Part shown: positions 7,831 through 15,184 of the stretch, one piece after another | How positions within the stretch are numbered: position 1 is the first letter of the stretch | How the letters are laid out: each line of letters opens with the position of its first letter | NCBI GenBank assembly: GCA_017398105.1 | Contig: JAFQHF010000041.1 | Location: 1 to 27,333, forward strand | Length of the DNA stretch: 27,333 bases | Source: Oscillospiraceae bacterium | Lineage (GTDB): Bacteria > Bacillota_A > Clostridia > Oscillospirales > Oscillospiraceae | Direction of reading: 5' to 3' | Translations under genes and position numbers: made by a program | Notes under the pieces: model-generated | Told to the model about the DNA's origin: nothing | Database searches by the model: none | Seen by the model: only the letters and a program-made list of their open reading frames with translations

Positions 7831-7859
7831 TTGTAAGTTCCCCGAAAATGATGTAAAAT
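7831..7859 (+). promoter_or_regulatory. Predicted SigA-type promoter of gpmI
   Basis: TTGTAA (7831-7836) and TAAAAT (7854-7859) have a 17-nt spacer. The leader is about 50 nt, and GGAGG precedes the gpmI ATG. Confidence 0.7.
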
Positions 7860-7918
7860 AGTAAAACCAATAAAATGTAAAACTATGCGAATCACTCGCT
7901 TTTGGAGGTATTCTTACT

Positions 7919-9478
7919 ATGAAAAAACCTATTGTTCTTGTGATTATGGACGGTGTCGGCAAGGGTGACGGCGGCAGCGGCGATGCTGTTGTGGTTGCCA
8001 AGACCCCCACTCTGGATCATCTGCTGGCTACCTGCCCCCATACTTACCTGAAGGCTCACGGCACTGCTGTCGGTCTGCCCAGCGACGACGATATGGGCAA
8101 CTCCGAGGTGGGCCACAATGCACTGGGCTGCGGCCAGGTCTATTCCCAGGGTGCCAAGCTGGTTGGCGAGTCCATTGAAAACGGTGCGCTGTACGCATCC
8201 AGCACCTGGAAGGAACTGGTTGCCAATGCACAGGACAAGGCCATGCACTTCATCGGCCTGCTGTCCGACGGCAATGTCCATTCCAATATCAATCACCTGA
8301 TCGCCCTGCTGCGTCAGGCCCACGCCGAGGGCGTGAAGAAGGCTTACTGCCACATCCTGCTGGACGGCCGTGACGTTCCCGCTACCTCCGCTCTGGAGTA
8401 TGTGGAAATGCTGGAGAATGTCCTGGCAGAGCTGAACACCGAGGGCTGCGATTATGCTGTCGCCTCCGGCGGCGGCCGTATGCAGGTCACCATGGACCGT
8501 TACGAAGCCAACTGGGCTATGGTCGAGAAGGGCTGGAGAACCCATGTCCAGGGCCAGGGCCGTCTGTTTGCTTCTGCCAAGGAGGCCATTGAAACCTACC
8601 GCGCCGAGACCGGCTGCATCGACCAGGATCTGCCCGCTTTTGTGGTTGCCCGTAACGGTGAAGCTCTGGGCAAGATCGCCAACGGCGACAGCGTGATCCT
8701 GTTCAACTTCCGCGGCGACCGTGCTCAGGAGATCTCCCTGGCCTTCGACCGCAAGGCGTTCGACAAGTTCGACCGGGGCGACTACACCGGCGTCAAGTTT
8801 GCCGGTATGCTGCAGTACGACGGCGACCTGAACATCCCCGAGAACTACCTGGTTCAGCCCCCTGTTATCACCAATACCCTGACCGAGGTTCTGTGCGCTG
8901 CCGGTATCACCGAGTACGCCCTGTCCGAGACCCAGAAGTACGGCCACGTGACCTATTTCTGGAACGGCAACCGCTCCGGCAAGGTTGACGAGGCTCTGGA
9001 AGTTTACGAAGAGATCCCCTCCGACGTGATCCCCTTCGAGCAGGCTCCTGCCATGAAGTCCAAGGAGATCACCGAGAAGATGGTGGAGAACATGGCTTCC
9101 AGGAAGTTCAACTTCCTGCGCTGCAACTTCCCCAACGGCGACATGGTTGGCCACACCGGCGTTATGGACGCTGTCGTCTACGCCATGGAGTGCGTGGACA
9201 ACGGCCTGAAGGCCATCATCGAAGCTGCCGACAAGTACGGCTACACTGTTCTGATCACCGCCGACCACGGCAATGCCGATCAGATGACCGAGACCAAGAA
9301 GGGCAAGACCTCCGTCCGCACCGCCCACTCCCTGAACCCCGTTCCCTTCATCATCTATGATAAGGACAACGAATGGACCATCAAGGACGGCGCCTACGGC
9401 CTGGCTAACGTTGCTCCCACCGTTGTCAAGATGATGGGCCTGACCGCTCCCGAGTGCTGGGAAGAGAGCATGGTCTGA
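7919..9478 (+). CDS. gpmI: 2,3-bisphosphoglycerate-independent phosphoglycerate mutase
   Basis: The 519-aa, alkaline-phosphatase-fold enzyme interconverts 3- and 2-phosphoglycerate in glycolysis using two metal ions, probably Mn. The metal ligand D11 lies in IMDGVG, and the phosphorylated serine is S62 in DMGNSEVGHN. Other hallmarks are LLDGRDV, ASGGGRMQVTMDRY, NFRGDRAQEI, NGDMVGHTG and ITADHGNADQM. Several motifs (GNSEVGHNALG, MLQYDGDLNIP, TYFWNGNRSG, EIPSDV) match the plant/trypanosome-type subgroup more closely than the E. coli or Bacillus type, by memory of those sequences. The codon bias is that of a highly expressed gene. No other glycolytic gene is next to it. A repeat separates it from yloU, and no clear terminator is seen. 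Confidence 0.95.
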   Translation: MKKPIVLVIMDGVGKGDGGSGDAVVVAKTPTLDHLLATCPHTYLKAHGTAVGLPSDDDMGNSEVGHNALGCGQVYSQGAKLVGESIENGALYASSTWKELVANAQDKAMHFIGLLSDGNVHSNINHLIALLRQAHAEGVKKAYCHILLDGRDVPATSALEYVEMLENVLAELNTEGCDYAVASGGGRMQVTMDRYEANWAMVEKGWRTHVQGQGRLFASAKEAIETYRAETGCIDQDLPAFVVARNGEALGKIANGDSVILFNFRGDRAQEISLAFDRKAFDKFDRGDYTGVKFAGMLQYDGDLNIPENYLVQPPVITNTLTEVLCAAGITEYALSETQKYGHVTYFWNGNRSGKVDEALEVYEEIPSDVIPFEQAPAMKSKEITEKMVENMASRKFNFLRCNFPNGDMVGHTGVMDAVVYAMECVDNGLKAIIEAADKYGYTVLITADHGNADQMTETKKGKTSVRTAHSLNPVPFIIYDKDNEWTIKDGAYGLANVAPTVVKMMGLTAPECWEESMV

Positions 9479-9481
9479 TAA

Positions 9482-9555
9482 GAAATGCTGAGTGCAGAAT
9501 GCTAAATGCTGAATGAACTGATAATTTAGCATTTAGCATTCAGAATTTTGAATTA
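9482..9555. repeat. AT-rich inverted repeat, family E copy 1
   Basis: GAATGCTAAATGCTGAAT on the left is nearly the reverse complement of ATTTAGCATTTAGCATTC on the right, around a loop of about 9 nt, with weaker extension outward. It shares the words AATGCTGAAT and GCTAAAT with 18338-18455. It sits 4 nt after the gpmI stop and ends just before the yloU ribosome binding site. Confidence 0.8.
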
Positions 9556-9579
9556 TTATAATTTGGAGGTACTGATTTT

Positions 9580-9930
9580 ATGGTTCGTCATGAAAATGAG
9601 AACGGAAGTGTGAACGTCAGCACCAATGTTTATACCGACATCGTGGGTACCGCCGCAGCCAACTGCTTCGGTGTCAAGGGCATGGCTGCCCGGAGCCTGA
9701 CCGATGGCGTGTACCATCTGCTGCGTAAGGAGTCCGTGGGCAAGGGTGTGAAGATCACCTTCCACGAGGATGACTCCATTTCCATTGATCTGCACATTGT
9801 GGTGGACAATGTCAATATGAATGCCGTGGGCGCATCCATTATTTCCGAGGTGCGTCACCAGGTCACCAAGTGCACCGGCACTGAGGTTCGTGCAGTTAAC
9901 GTTTATGTCGATTCTATGATGATCGGTTAA
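9580..9930 (+). CDS. yloU: Asp23/Gls24-family envelope stress protein (YloU-like)
   Basis: The 116-aa protein belongs to the Asp23/Gls24 family, small cytoplasmic proteins linked to the cell envelope in Gram-positives. The typical pattern is seen: NVYTDIVGTAAANCFGVKGM, then GKGVKITFHEDDSISIDLHI, then VNAVGASIISEVRHQV-like and VRAVNVYVDSM segments. The length is as expected for YloU. It lies 18 bp upstream of fakA, matching the conserved yloU-yloV pairing in Firmicutes. The ATG follows GGAGG with a 10-nt spacer. The molecular role is not established; an effect on envelope or lipid metabolism is inferred from the partner gene. Confidence 0.9.
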   Translation: MVRHENENGSVNVSTNVYTDIVGTAAANCFGVKGMAARSLTDGVYHLLRKESVGKGVKITFHEDDSISIDLHIVVDNVNMNAVGASIISEVRHQVTKCTGTEVRAVNVYVDSMMIG

Positions 9931-9948
9931 GTAACGGAGGTAAAAGAA

Positions 9949-11580
9949 TTGAAACAGATTATCAACGGCGCCGATCTTCGCAGAATGATCATCAGCGCTG
10001 CTGCTTCCATTGAGATCAACAAGCAGGCTCTGAACGAGCTGAACGTGTTCCCTGTCCCCGATGGTGATACCGGCACCAACATGTCCATGACCATCAACGC
10101 CGCTGCCGGCGACCTGCGCAAGACCGAGGACCCTGCTCTGGGTCAGGCTGCCAAGGTAGCTGCTTCCGCCATGCTGCGGGGCGCAAGAGGCAACTCCGGC
10201 GTTATCCTGTCCCTGCTGTTCCGGGGCATTTCCAAGAGACTGAAGGGTGCAGACCACGCTGACGGCGTTCTGTGGGCCGAGGCTCTGCAGGAGGGCGTGG
10301 ACGCTGCCTACAAGGCGGTTATGAAGCCTGCCGAGGGCACCATCCTGACGGTTGCCCGTCTGGCTGCTGCCAAGGCAACGGAGGCTGCCAAGGAAAATAA
10401 CCACATCGAGTTTGTCCATGCCGCTGCCATTGAGGAAGCAAAGGTGGCCCTGGCCAATACCGTCAACCAGAACCCCGTACTGAAGAAGGCCGGTGTTGTG
10501 GACGCAGGCGGCAAGGGTTGGCTGGTGGCGCTGGAGGCTATGCTGGCTTCCCTGCAGGGCAACGATGTGATCGTTCCCGAGGGCAGCGCATCCGGCGAAG
10601 TGAAGGAAGCTGCTGACTTCTCTGACTTCGACACCGATGACATCACCTTTACCTACTGCACCGAGTTTATCATCCAGCGGGAAAATGACAATGATCCCGA
10701 AAAGCTGCGCGACTTCCTGTCCAGCCTGGGCGACAGCCTGGTGCTGGTGGACGACGAGGAGATCATCAAGGTCCACGTCCATACCAATGACCCCGGCAAG
10801 GCTCTGCACGAGGCCATCGACTACGGCTCCTTCGTTACCGTTAAGATCGAGAACATGCGCCTGCAGCACACCGAAAAGGTCATGACCGAGAGCGAGAAGG
10901 CTCCCAAGATCGCTGAGCCTGAGAAGGCACTGGGCGTTGTCTCCGTCTGTGCAGGCGAGGGCCTGGCAGATGTGTTCCTGAATCTGGGCGTTGACCAGAT
11001 CATCTCCGGCGGTCAGACCATGAACCCCAGCACCCAGGATATCCTGGAGGCTGTGAACAAGGTTCCCGCTGAGACCGTTTTCGTTCTGCCCAACAACAAG
11101 AACATCATCATGGCAGCAGAGCAGGTGGATGCCCTGACTCCCAAGAATGTCATCGTGATCCCCTCCAAGACCGTTCCCCAGGGCGTTACCGCCATGCTGG
11201 GCTTCAATCCCGAGGGCTCCATCGAGGAGAACACCGAGGCTCTGACCGAGGCTCTGGGCACTGTGGACACCATGCAGATCACCTACGCTGCCCGGAACTC
11301 CGATTTTGACGGCTACGACATCCACGAGGGTGACTACCTGGCTCTGTACGGCAGCCAGCTGTTCGGCACCAGCCAGGATATCAAGGTGCTGCTGAAGTCC
11401 CTGGCAGAAAAGATCCGGGACGACGGCAAGGAGTATGTGACCATCTACTATGGCGCCGATGTGAAGGAAAAGCACGCCCAGAAGGCTGCTGACCTGTTCG
11501 CAGACATCTGCCCCAACGCAGACGTGAACCTGCTCAACGGCGGTCAGCCCGTGTACTATTACCTGATTTCTGCAGAATAA
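9949..11580 (+). CDS. fakA: DAK2-domain fatty acid kinase, catalytic subunit FakA/YloV
   Basis: The 543-aa product resembles FakA, which phosphorylates fatty acids presented by a FakB/DegV carrier to make acyl-phosphate for phospholipid synthesis. The N-terminal DAK2 nucleotide-binding domain (residues about 1-200) shows FPVPDGDTGTNMSMT and GARGNSGVILSLLFRG; the paired aspartates of DGDTGTN coordinate Mg-ATP. The C-terminal half has the family markers SGGQTMNPSTQDI and LPNNKNIIMAA. Length matches S. aureus FakA (548 aa). The start is TTG at 9949, 8 nt after ACGGAGG. No fakB is in the window, so the carrier must be encoded elsewhere. It forms a two-gene unit with yloU and ends at a strong hairpin. 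Confidence 0.93.
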   Translation: MKQIINGADLRRMIISAAASIEINKQALNELNVFPVPDGDTGTNMSMTINAAAGDLRKTEDPALGQAAKVAASAMLRGARGNSGVILSLLFRGISKRLKGADHADGVLWAEALQEGVDAAYKAVMKPAEGTILTVARLAAAKATEAAKENNHIEFVHAAAIEEAKVALANTVNQNPVLKKAGVVDAGGKGWLVALEAMLASLQGNDVIVPEGSASGEVKEAADFSDFDTDDITFTYCTEFIIQRENDNDPEKLRDFLSSLGDSLVLVDDEEIIKVHVHTNDPGKALHEAIDYGSFVTVKIENMRLQHTEKVMTESEKAPKIAEPEKALGVVSVCAGEGLADVFLNLGVDQIISGGQTMNPSTQDILEAVNKVPAETVFVLPNNKNIIMAAEQVDALTPKNVIVIPSKTVPQGVTAMLGFNPEGSIEENTEALTEALGTVDTMQITYAARNSDFDGYDIHEGDYLALYGSQLFGTSQDIKVLLKSLAEKIRDDGKEYVTIYYGADVKEKHAQKAADLFADICPNADVNLLNGGQPVYYYLISAE

Positions 11581-11592
11581 GCAAACTGTAAC

Positions 11593-11621
11593 AGCCCGCT
11601 GCCCATACAGGGCAGCGGGCT
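11593..11621 (+). terminator. Hairpin terminator after fakA
   Basis: AGCCCGCTGCCC (11593-11604) pairs perfectly with GGGCAGCGGGCT (11610-11621) across a 5-nt loop. The downstream T tract is weak (GCCTACTTT). Confidence 0.75.
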
Positions 11622-11645
11622 GCCTACTTTAACGGAAAAAACCCT

Positions 11646-11720
11646 TGTAGGGGCGGATTTCCAATCCGCCCTGATCTACCCAATGGGCTGCAGAGGGCGG
11701 ATTGAAAATCCGCCCCTACG
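11646..11720 (+). repeat. Palindrome-ended repeat, family B short copy
   Basis: This 75-bp element begins TGTAGGGGCGGATTTCC and ends AAAATCCGCCCCTACG. Hairpins GGCGGATT/AATCCGCC and GGGCGGATT/AATCCGCCC lie at the two ends, with only about 25 bp between. The ends match the longer copies at 1736 and 12628, but the interior differs. Confidence 0.85.
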
Positions 11721-11782
11721 GGTAGCAAAAATGGATGTTTCTGTTCTTCCGGCATAAACTATCCCGATAAGGAGGGATGGCC

Positions 11783-12607
11783 ATGCGGGAGTTTCCCAGA
11801 GGTGGATTGATCGGAAAAACTGTGCATATCTGGCGGAGTGTTCAATCTCTGCGGATTCCGCTGTATGCGGCAAACGCCTGCTATTTTATTGTGCTGGCGG
11901 TGTTTCCGGCATTGCTTCTGCTGCTGGGACTGCTGCGCTATACGCCGCTGGAGGTGGAGCGGCTGGGGGAGATGCTGTCCGGCATCCTTCCGGAGGCACT
12001 GCTGGAAAGTGCGGAGGAGCTGATCCTCATCACTTACGACAATACTTCCGGCGCAGCTCTGGGAATCTCGGCGGTGACTGCCCTGTGGTCTGCCAGCCGG
12101 GGGATCTACGGCCTGCTGACGGGACTGAATGCGGTGTATGGGGCGGCGGAGAATCGGGGATATGTCCGGACAAGGCTGATCAGCATGGGTTATACCTTTG
12201 TATTTTTGCTGCTGCTTCTGATGACCCTGAGCCTGCATGTGTTCGGGACGAAGCTTCTGGGCCTGCTGCGCAGAACCTCCCATCCCTTTGTACTGTTTCT
12301 TCTGGAACTGGTGGATCTTCGGTTTTTTCTGCTGCTGTTTTTGCAGACGGCGATTTTTACTGCCATGTTTATGGTTCTGCCCAACCGGAGGAATTCCTTC
12401 TGGGACAGCCTGCCGGGAGCCCTTCTGGCCTCCTCCGGCTGGCTGATCTTTTCAGACCTGTATTCCATTTATGTGGAGCATTTTGCCCATCTGAGCAATG
12501 TCTACGGCTCGGTATATGCCATTGCGCTGAGTATGCTGTGGCTGTACTGCTGCATGGCGATCGTCTTCTACGGCGGCGCCCTGAATCGCTGCCTGATGGG
12601 GCGGTGA
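11783..12607 (+). CDS. YihY/BrkB-family inner membrane protein
   Basis: The 274-aa integral membrane protein has about six hydrophobic segments, for example AANACYFIVLAVFPALLLLL, FVFLLLLLMTLSLHVFG and AIALSMLWLYCCMAIVFYGG. The order of segments and motifs such as RGIYGLLTGLNAVYG, LPNRRNSFWDSLPGALLAS and SNVYGSVYAIALSMLWLY are typical of the YihY/virulence factor BrkB family (UPF0761). Its function is not established. The ATG at 11783 is preferred over the one at 11777, because AAGGAGGG ends directly against the latter and lies about 6 nt before the former. It is flanked by B-family repeats on both sides and appears monocistronic. No clear promoter or terminator was recognised. Confidence 0.9.
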   Translation: MREFPRGGLIGKTVHIWRSVQSLRIPLYAANACYFIVLAVFPALLLLLGLLRYTPLEVERLGEMLSGILPEALLESAEELILITYDNTSGAALGISAVTALWSASRGIYGLLTGLNAVYGAAENRGYVRTRLISMGYTFVFLLLLLMTLSLHVFGTKLLGLLRRTSHPFVLFLLELVDLRFFLLLFLQTAIFTAMFMVLPNRRNSFWDSLPGALLASSGWLIFSDLYSIYVEHFAHLSNVYGSVYAIALSMLWLYCCMAIVFYGGALNRCLMGR

Positions 12608-12627
12608 ATGGTCATTTATCGGCATGG

Positions 12628-12760
12628 GATCAACCAATCGTAGGGGCGGATTTCCAATCCGCCCTCCGGATGCCGATAAAAGTACGGCCAATTTCAATGT
12701 GCATGCATTGGCAGGGTTAGGGCGGATTAAAAATCCGCCCCTACAATAGATGTTTGTAAA
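12628..12760 (+). repeat. Palindrome-ended repeat, family B copy 2
   Basis: The element starts GATCAACCAATCGTAGGGG and ends CCGCCCCTACAATAGATG. Its two hairpins are identical to those of the copy at 1736-1870, and its interior is recognisably homologous (CAATGTGCATG...TTGGCAGGGTTAGGGCGG). Together with AT-rich sequence it fills the 256-bp gap before the DUF5685 gene. Confidence 0.85.
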
Positions 12761-12863
12761 TTATGCGCAATATGATCATTTATAGACTTTCTGTAAATTT
12801 TTCCCGCGTTTATGCCCTGTTCACAGATATTTTCTAGGATAATAGGAAAAAGGAGGGATTTTG

Positions 12864-13703
12864 GTGTTCGGATACGTTTCTGCCAATGTTTCAGAATTGA
12901 CAAAAGAGCAGCGTTCACGCTATAATGCTATATATTGCGGTATCTGCCGCCGCATCCGGATGCAGTCGGGCAATCTTTCCCGGGTGGGGCTGAGCTATGA
13001 CATGGCGTTTCTGGCTGCGCTGCTGATGAGCCTGTATGAGCCGGAAGAGGATACCGGAAGCCGGGCCTGTATGCTGCATCCGGTAAAGCCCCGGGCCTGG
13101 GTGGACAACCGGTTCGTGCAGTATGCCGCGGATATGAATGTGGCCCTGGCCTACTATAATTTCCTGGACGACTGGGAAGATGATGGCAAGCACACCGCCA
13201 AAATGATGGCAGATCTGTTTTCAAAGCATCTGCCGCAGATCGAAGCCCGGTATCCCAGGCAGTGCGCCGCCATTCAGAGCTGCATCCGCCGCCTGTCGGA
13301 GCTGGAACGGGAAAACTGCGCCAACCCGGATGCGCCTGCTGCCTGTTTTGGAGAGCTGATGGCGGAACTCTTTACTTATGAAGAAGACCTGTGGGCGCCA
13401 ACGCTGCGCCGGATGGGCGAAAGTCTGGGGCGGTTCATCTATCTGCTGGATGCGGCTCTGGACTATGACCGGGATGCGAAAAAAGAAAAGTACAATCCCT
13501 ATCTTGCCATGGGAACCGGGAAGGACTGGGACAGATGGGAAGAATACCTGATCCTTACCATGGGCCGCTGCACGGCGAATTTTGAGAAGCTGCCCCTGGT
13601 TCAGGACAAGCCGCTGCTGGACAATATTCTCTACAGCGGCGTGTGGACAAATTACAGAAGGAAGCGGAAAGAGGAGGATCAGAATGATCGACGATCCTTA
13701 TAA
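12864..13703 (+). CDS. DUF5685 family protein
   Basis: The 279-aa cytoplasmic protein matches DUF5685: it begins [13 protein letters not shown], has a CGIC motif (residues 25-28), and contains [18 protein letters not shown] (about 92-109) and [20 protein letters not shown] (188-207) followed by YNPY. It appears all helical. The first Asp-rich motif (D102, D103, D106, D107) and the second (D196, D200, D202, D204) are spaced somewhat like the metal-binding motifs of class I isoprenoid synthases; this is my inference and no activity is known. The start is GTG at 12864, 6 nt after AAGGAGGG; an adjacent TTG is less likely because family members start with MFGY. Its last 20 nt overlap the J-domain gene, so translation is probably coupled. 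Confidence 0.88.
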   Translation: MFGYVSANVSELTKEQRSRYNAIYCGICRRIRMQSGNLSRVGLSYDMAFLAALLMSLYEPEEDTGSRACMLHPVKPRAWVDNRFVQYAADMNVALAYYNFLDDWEDDGKHTAKMMADLFSKHLPQIEARYPRQCAAIQSCIRRLSELERENCANPDAPAACFGELMAELFTYEEDLWAPTLRRMGESLGRFIYLLDAALDYDRDAKKEKYNPYLAMGTGKDWDRWEEYLILTMGRCTANFEKLPLVQDKPLLDNILYSGVWTNYRRKRKEEDQNDRRSL

Positions 13704-14337
13704 GGTGCTGGGCGTCAGCCCCGATGCCTCGGATGAGGACATAAAGCGGGCCTACCGGCGCCTGGCAAAGAAATATCACCCGGATCTGAACCCCGGCGAC
13801 CAGGAGGCTGCCCGGCGGATGCAGGAGGTCAATGCGGCCTATGAGCAGATCAAGAATCCGGAAAAATTCCAGAATCAGCAGTCCGGCGGCTATGGAAATC
13901 CCTATGGCGGCGGATACTACGATCCTTTCGGCGGCTACCGTCAGCAGCAGAGCTACGGCGGCCAGACAGCAGATCAGTATCAGCAGGCAGCCTACCAGTA
14001 TATCCGGTTCGGACGCTGGCGGGAAGCGCTGAATGCCCTGCAGAGCAGCCCCGAGCGCAATGCCCGGTGGTACTATCTCAGCGCTCTGGCCAACGACGGC
14101 CTGGGCAATCAGGTGACGGCCCTGGAGCATATCCGAAAGGCGGTCAGCATGGAGCCGGACAACTACGAATATCTGAGCGCTCTGGAGCAGATCGAGCACG
14201 GCGGCGCTGCCTACCGCCAGCATGCCGGAACCTACCGAGGCTTTACCATGGGCGGCGATCCCTGCACCAACCTGTGCCTGTGCTACCTGTTCAACATTTT
14301 CTGCTGCGGCGGCCGGGGATTGTTCTGTTTCTGTTAA
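13684..14337 (+). CDS. J-domain (DnaJ-like) protein with Cys-rich hydrophobic tail
   Basis: The 217-aa protein has an N-terminal J domain (residues 1-60) with the HPD tripeptide at 32-34 in [11 protein letters not shown], so it should stimulate an Hsp70 (DnaK). A Gly/Tyr/Gln-rich linker follows (about 66-100), then a helical, TPR-like region (101-178: [41 protein letters not shown]). The last 24 residues are hydrophobic and hold seven Cys (194, 198, 200, 207, 208, 215, 217). There is no DnaJ zinc finger or client-binding domain, so it is not the canonical DnaJ. The tail could bind metal or be a lipid/membrane anchor. It overlaps the DUF5685 gene by 20 nt; the start codon follows GAGGAGGATCAGA. 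The overlap suggests the two proteins work together. Confidence 0.92.
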   Translation: MIDDPYKVLGVSPDASDEDIKRAYRRLAKKYHPDLNPGDQEAARRMQEVNAAYEQIKNPEKFQNQQSGGYGNPYGGGYYDPFGGYRQQQSYGGQTADQYQQAAYQYIRFGRWREALNALQSSPERNARWYYLSALANDGLGNQVTALEHIRKAVSMEPDNYEYLSALEQIEHGGAAYRQHAGTYRGFTMGGDPCTNLCLCYLFNIFCCGGRGLFCFC

Positions 14338-14345
14338 AGGAAATT

Positions 14346-14420
14346 TGTAGGGCGGCTTGCCCTCAAGCCGCCGCGACTGTGTGGTACGGCTTGCGGCGGG
14401 CTGAGGGCAGCCCGCCCTAC
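14346..14420 (+). repeat. Palindrome-ended repeat, family C copy 1
   Basis: The 75-bp element begins TGTAGGGCGG and ends CCGCCCTAC. The left hairpin has stem GGCGGCTTG/CAAGCCGCC; the right has stem GGCGGGCTG/CAGCCCGCC (or its complement). It closely matches 21436-21510. It sits directly after the J-protein gene and could act as a terminator. Confidence 0.85.
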
Positions 14421-14435
14421 TGCCGCTTTCCTGGC

Positions 14436-14464
14436 TTGACATCCTAAAACCGGCGTGCTACAAT
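14436..14464 (+). promoter_or_regulatory. Near-consensus SigA promoter of the B12 operon
   Basis: A perfect TTGACA (14436-14441) and TACAAT (14459-14464) are separated by 17 nt, so transcription would start at about 14471, just before the riboswitch. Confidence 0.9.
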
Positions 14465-14483
14465 AACTCTGACAATTTGATAA

Positions 14484-14682
14484 CCCAATGTGTGGCATCC
14501 CCCGGCGTCCGGCCGGACATGCTGAACAAGATAACCGGGTGCGAATCCCGGACGGTACCGCCGCTGTATGTGCTGACGGGAAGATCAGGGCGAAAGCCAG
14601 TCACTGGAGAAAAACTCCGGGAAGGCGATCTTCTCTGCGTGAAAACGCTTGGAGCATAAGTCAGAAGACCTACGCATTGGTT
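14484..14682 (+). promoter_or_regulatory. Cobalamin (adenosylcobalamin-type) riboswitch
   Basis: The 5' leader has the conserved cobalamin aptamer elements in order: ACCGGGTGCGAATCCCGG followed by ACGGTACCGCCGCTGTAT, the core GAAAGCCAGTCACTGG, and the B12 box ATAAGTCAGAAGACCTAC (14656-14673). It lies between a consensus promoter and a DUF4430/ECF operon. In this class, ligand binding normally turns expression off by termination or by masking the ribosome binding site. A GC-rich hairpin downstream (14732-14762) suggests control by termination, though its T tract is weak. Confidence 0.93.
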
Positions 14683-14731
14683 TCTCCCTGCACCTGCGCG
14701 ATTATGGGTGCATGCTTTGTCGCAGAAAAAC

Positions 14732-14772
14732 GGCTGCGGTGCTTTCTTCAGGCACCGCAGCCTATTTGCATT
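14732..14772 (+). terminator. Riboswitch-associated intrinsic terminator
   Basis: GGCTGCGGTGC (14732-14742) pairs perfectly with GCACCGCAGCC (14752-14762), followed by TATTTGCATTT. It lies between the aptamer and the ribosome binding site and is the likely expression platform. The T tract is interrupted, so efficiency is uncertain. Confidence 0.65.
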
Positions 14773-14788
14773 TCAGGAGGAAAACAGT

Positions 14789-15184
14789 ATGAAGAACAAA
14801 AAAATGATTCTTGCCGCAGTGGCACTGGCCCTTGTAATCGCCGTGATGGCCGGTGTGTACCTGTCCGCCCGTCCCCAGTCCGTAGAGGGGGAGAAGCAGG
14901 TCACCATCCTGATCGTCCATAAGGATGGAACGGAGAAGAAACTGGAATTCGGCACTGACCTGGAATACCTGTCCGAGCTGCTGCTGGAAAAGGAACTGGT
15001 CACCGGCTATGCTTCCGAGGAATACGGCTTTACCATTGAGTCCGTGGACGGTGTGACCGCAGACTGGTCTGTGGACGGTGCCTACTGGGCCCTGTATGAA
15101 GGCGAAGAATATGCAATTGCCAGTGCGGCCGGTATTGTCCTGGTGGACGGAGGCGTGTATAAGCTGATCTATGAAACCTTCTGA
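14789..15184 (+). CDS. DUF4430 (transcobalamin-like) surface protein
   Basis: The 131-aa protein has an N-terminal signal-anchor (residues 6-26, MILAAVALALVIAVMAGVYL) and an extracellular DUF4430 domain (about 37-130). Typical family features are the LEYLSELLLEKELV segment, FTIESVDGVTADW, AYWALYEGEEYA and DGGVYKLIY. DUF4430 is related to the C-terminal domain of transcobalamin/intrinsic factor, so it probably binds cobalamin or a related corrinoid outside the cell. There is no lipobox Cys, so it would be tethered by an uncleaved helix or released. The start is ATG at 14789, 8 nt after AGGAGG. It is the first gene under the cobalamin riboswitch and overlaps the ECF gene by 14 nt. Confidence 0.85.
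   Translation: MKNKKMILAAVALALVIAVMAGVYLSARPQSVEGEKQVTILIVHKDGTEKKLEFGTDLEYLSELLLEKELVTGYASEEYGFTIESVDGVTADWSVDGAYWALYEGEEYAIASAAGIVLVDGGVYKLIYETF

Noticed and set aside
7892..11475. Two long minus-strand open frames opposite gpmI and fakA
   Set aside because: They mirror strongly coding genes with highly biased codon use, show no recognisable domain, and lack ribosome binding sites.
14477..14922. Small plus-strand frames in the B12 leader
   Set aside because: They lie over the conserved riboswitch aptamer and terminator and have no ribosome binding site.
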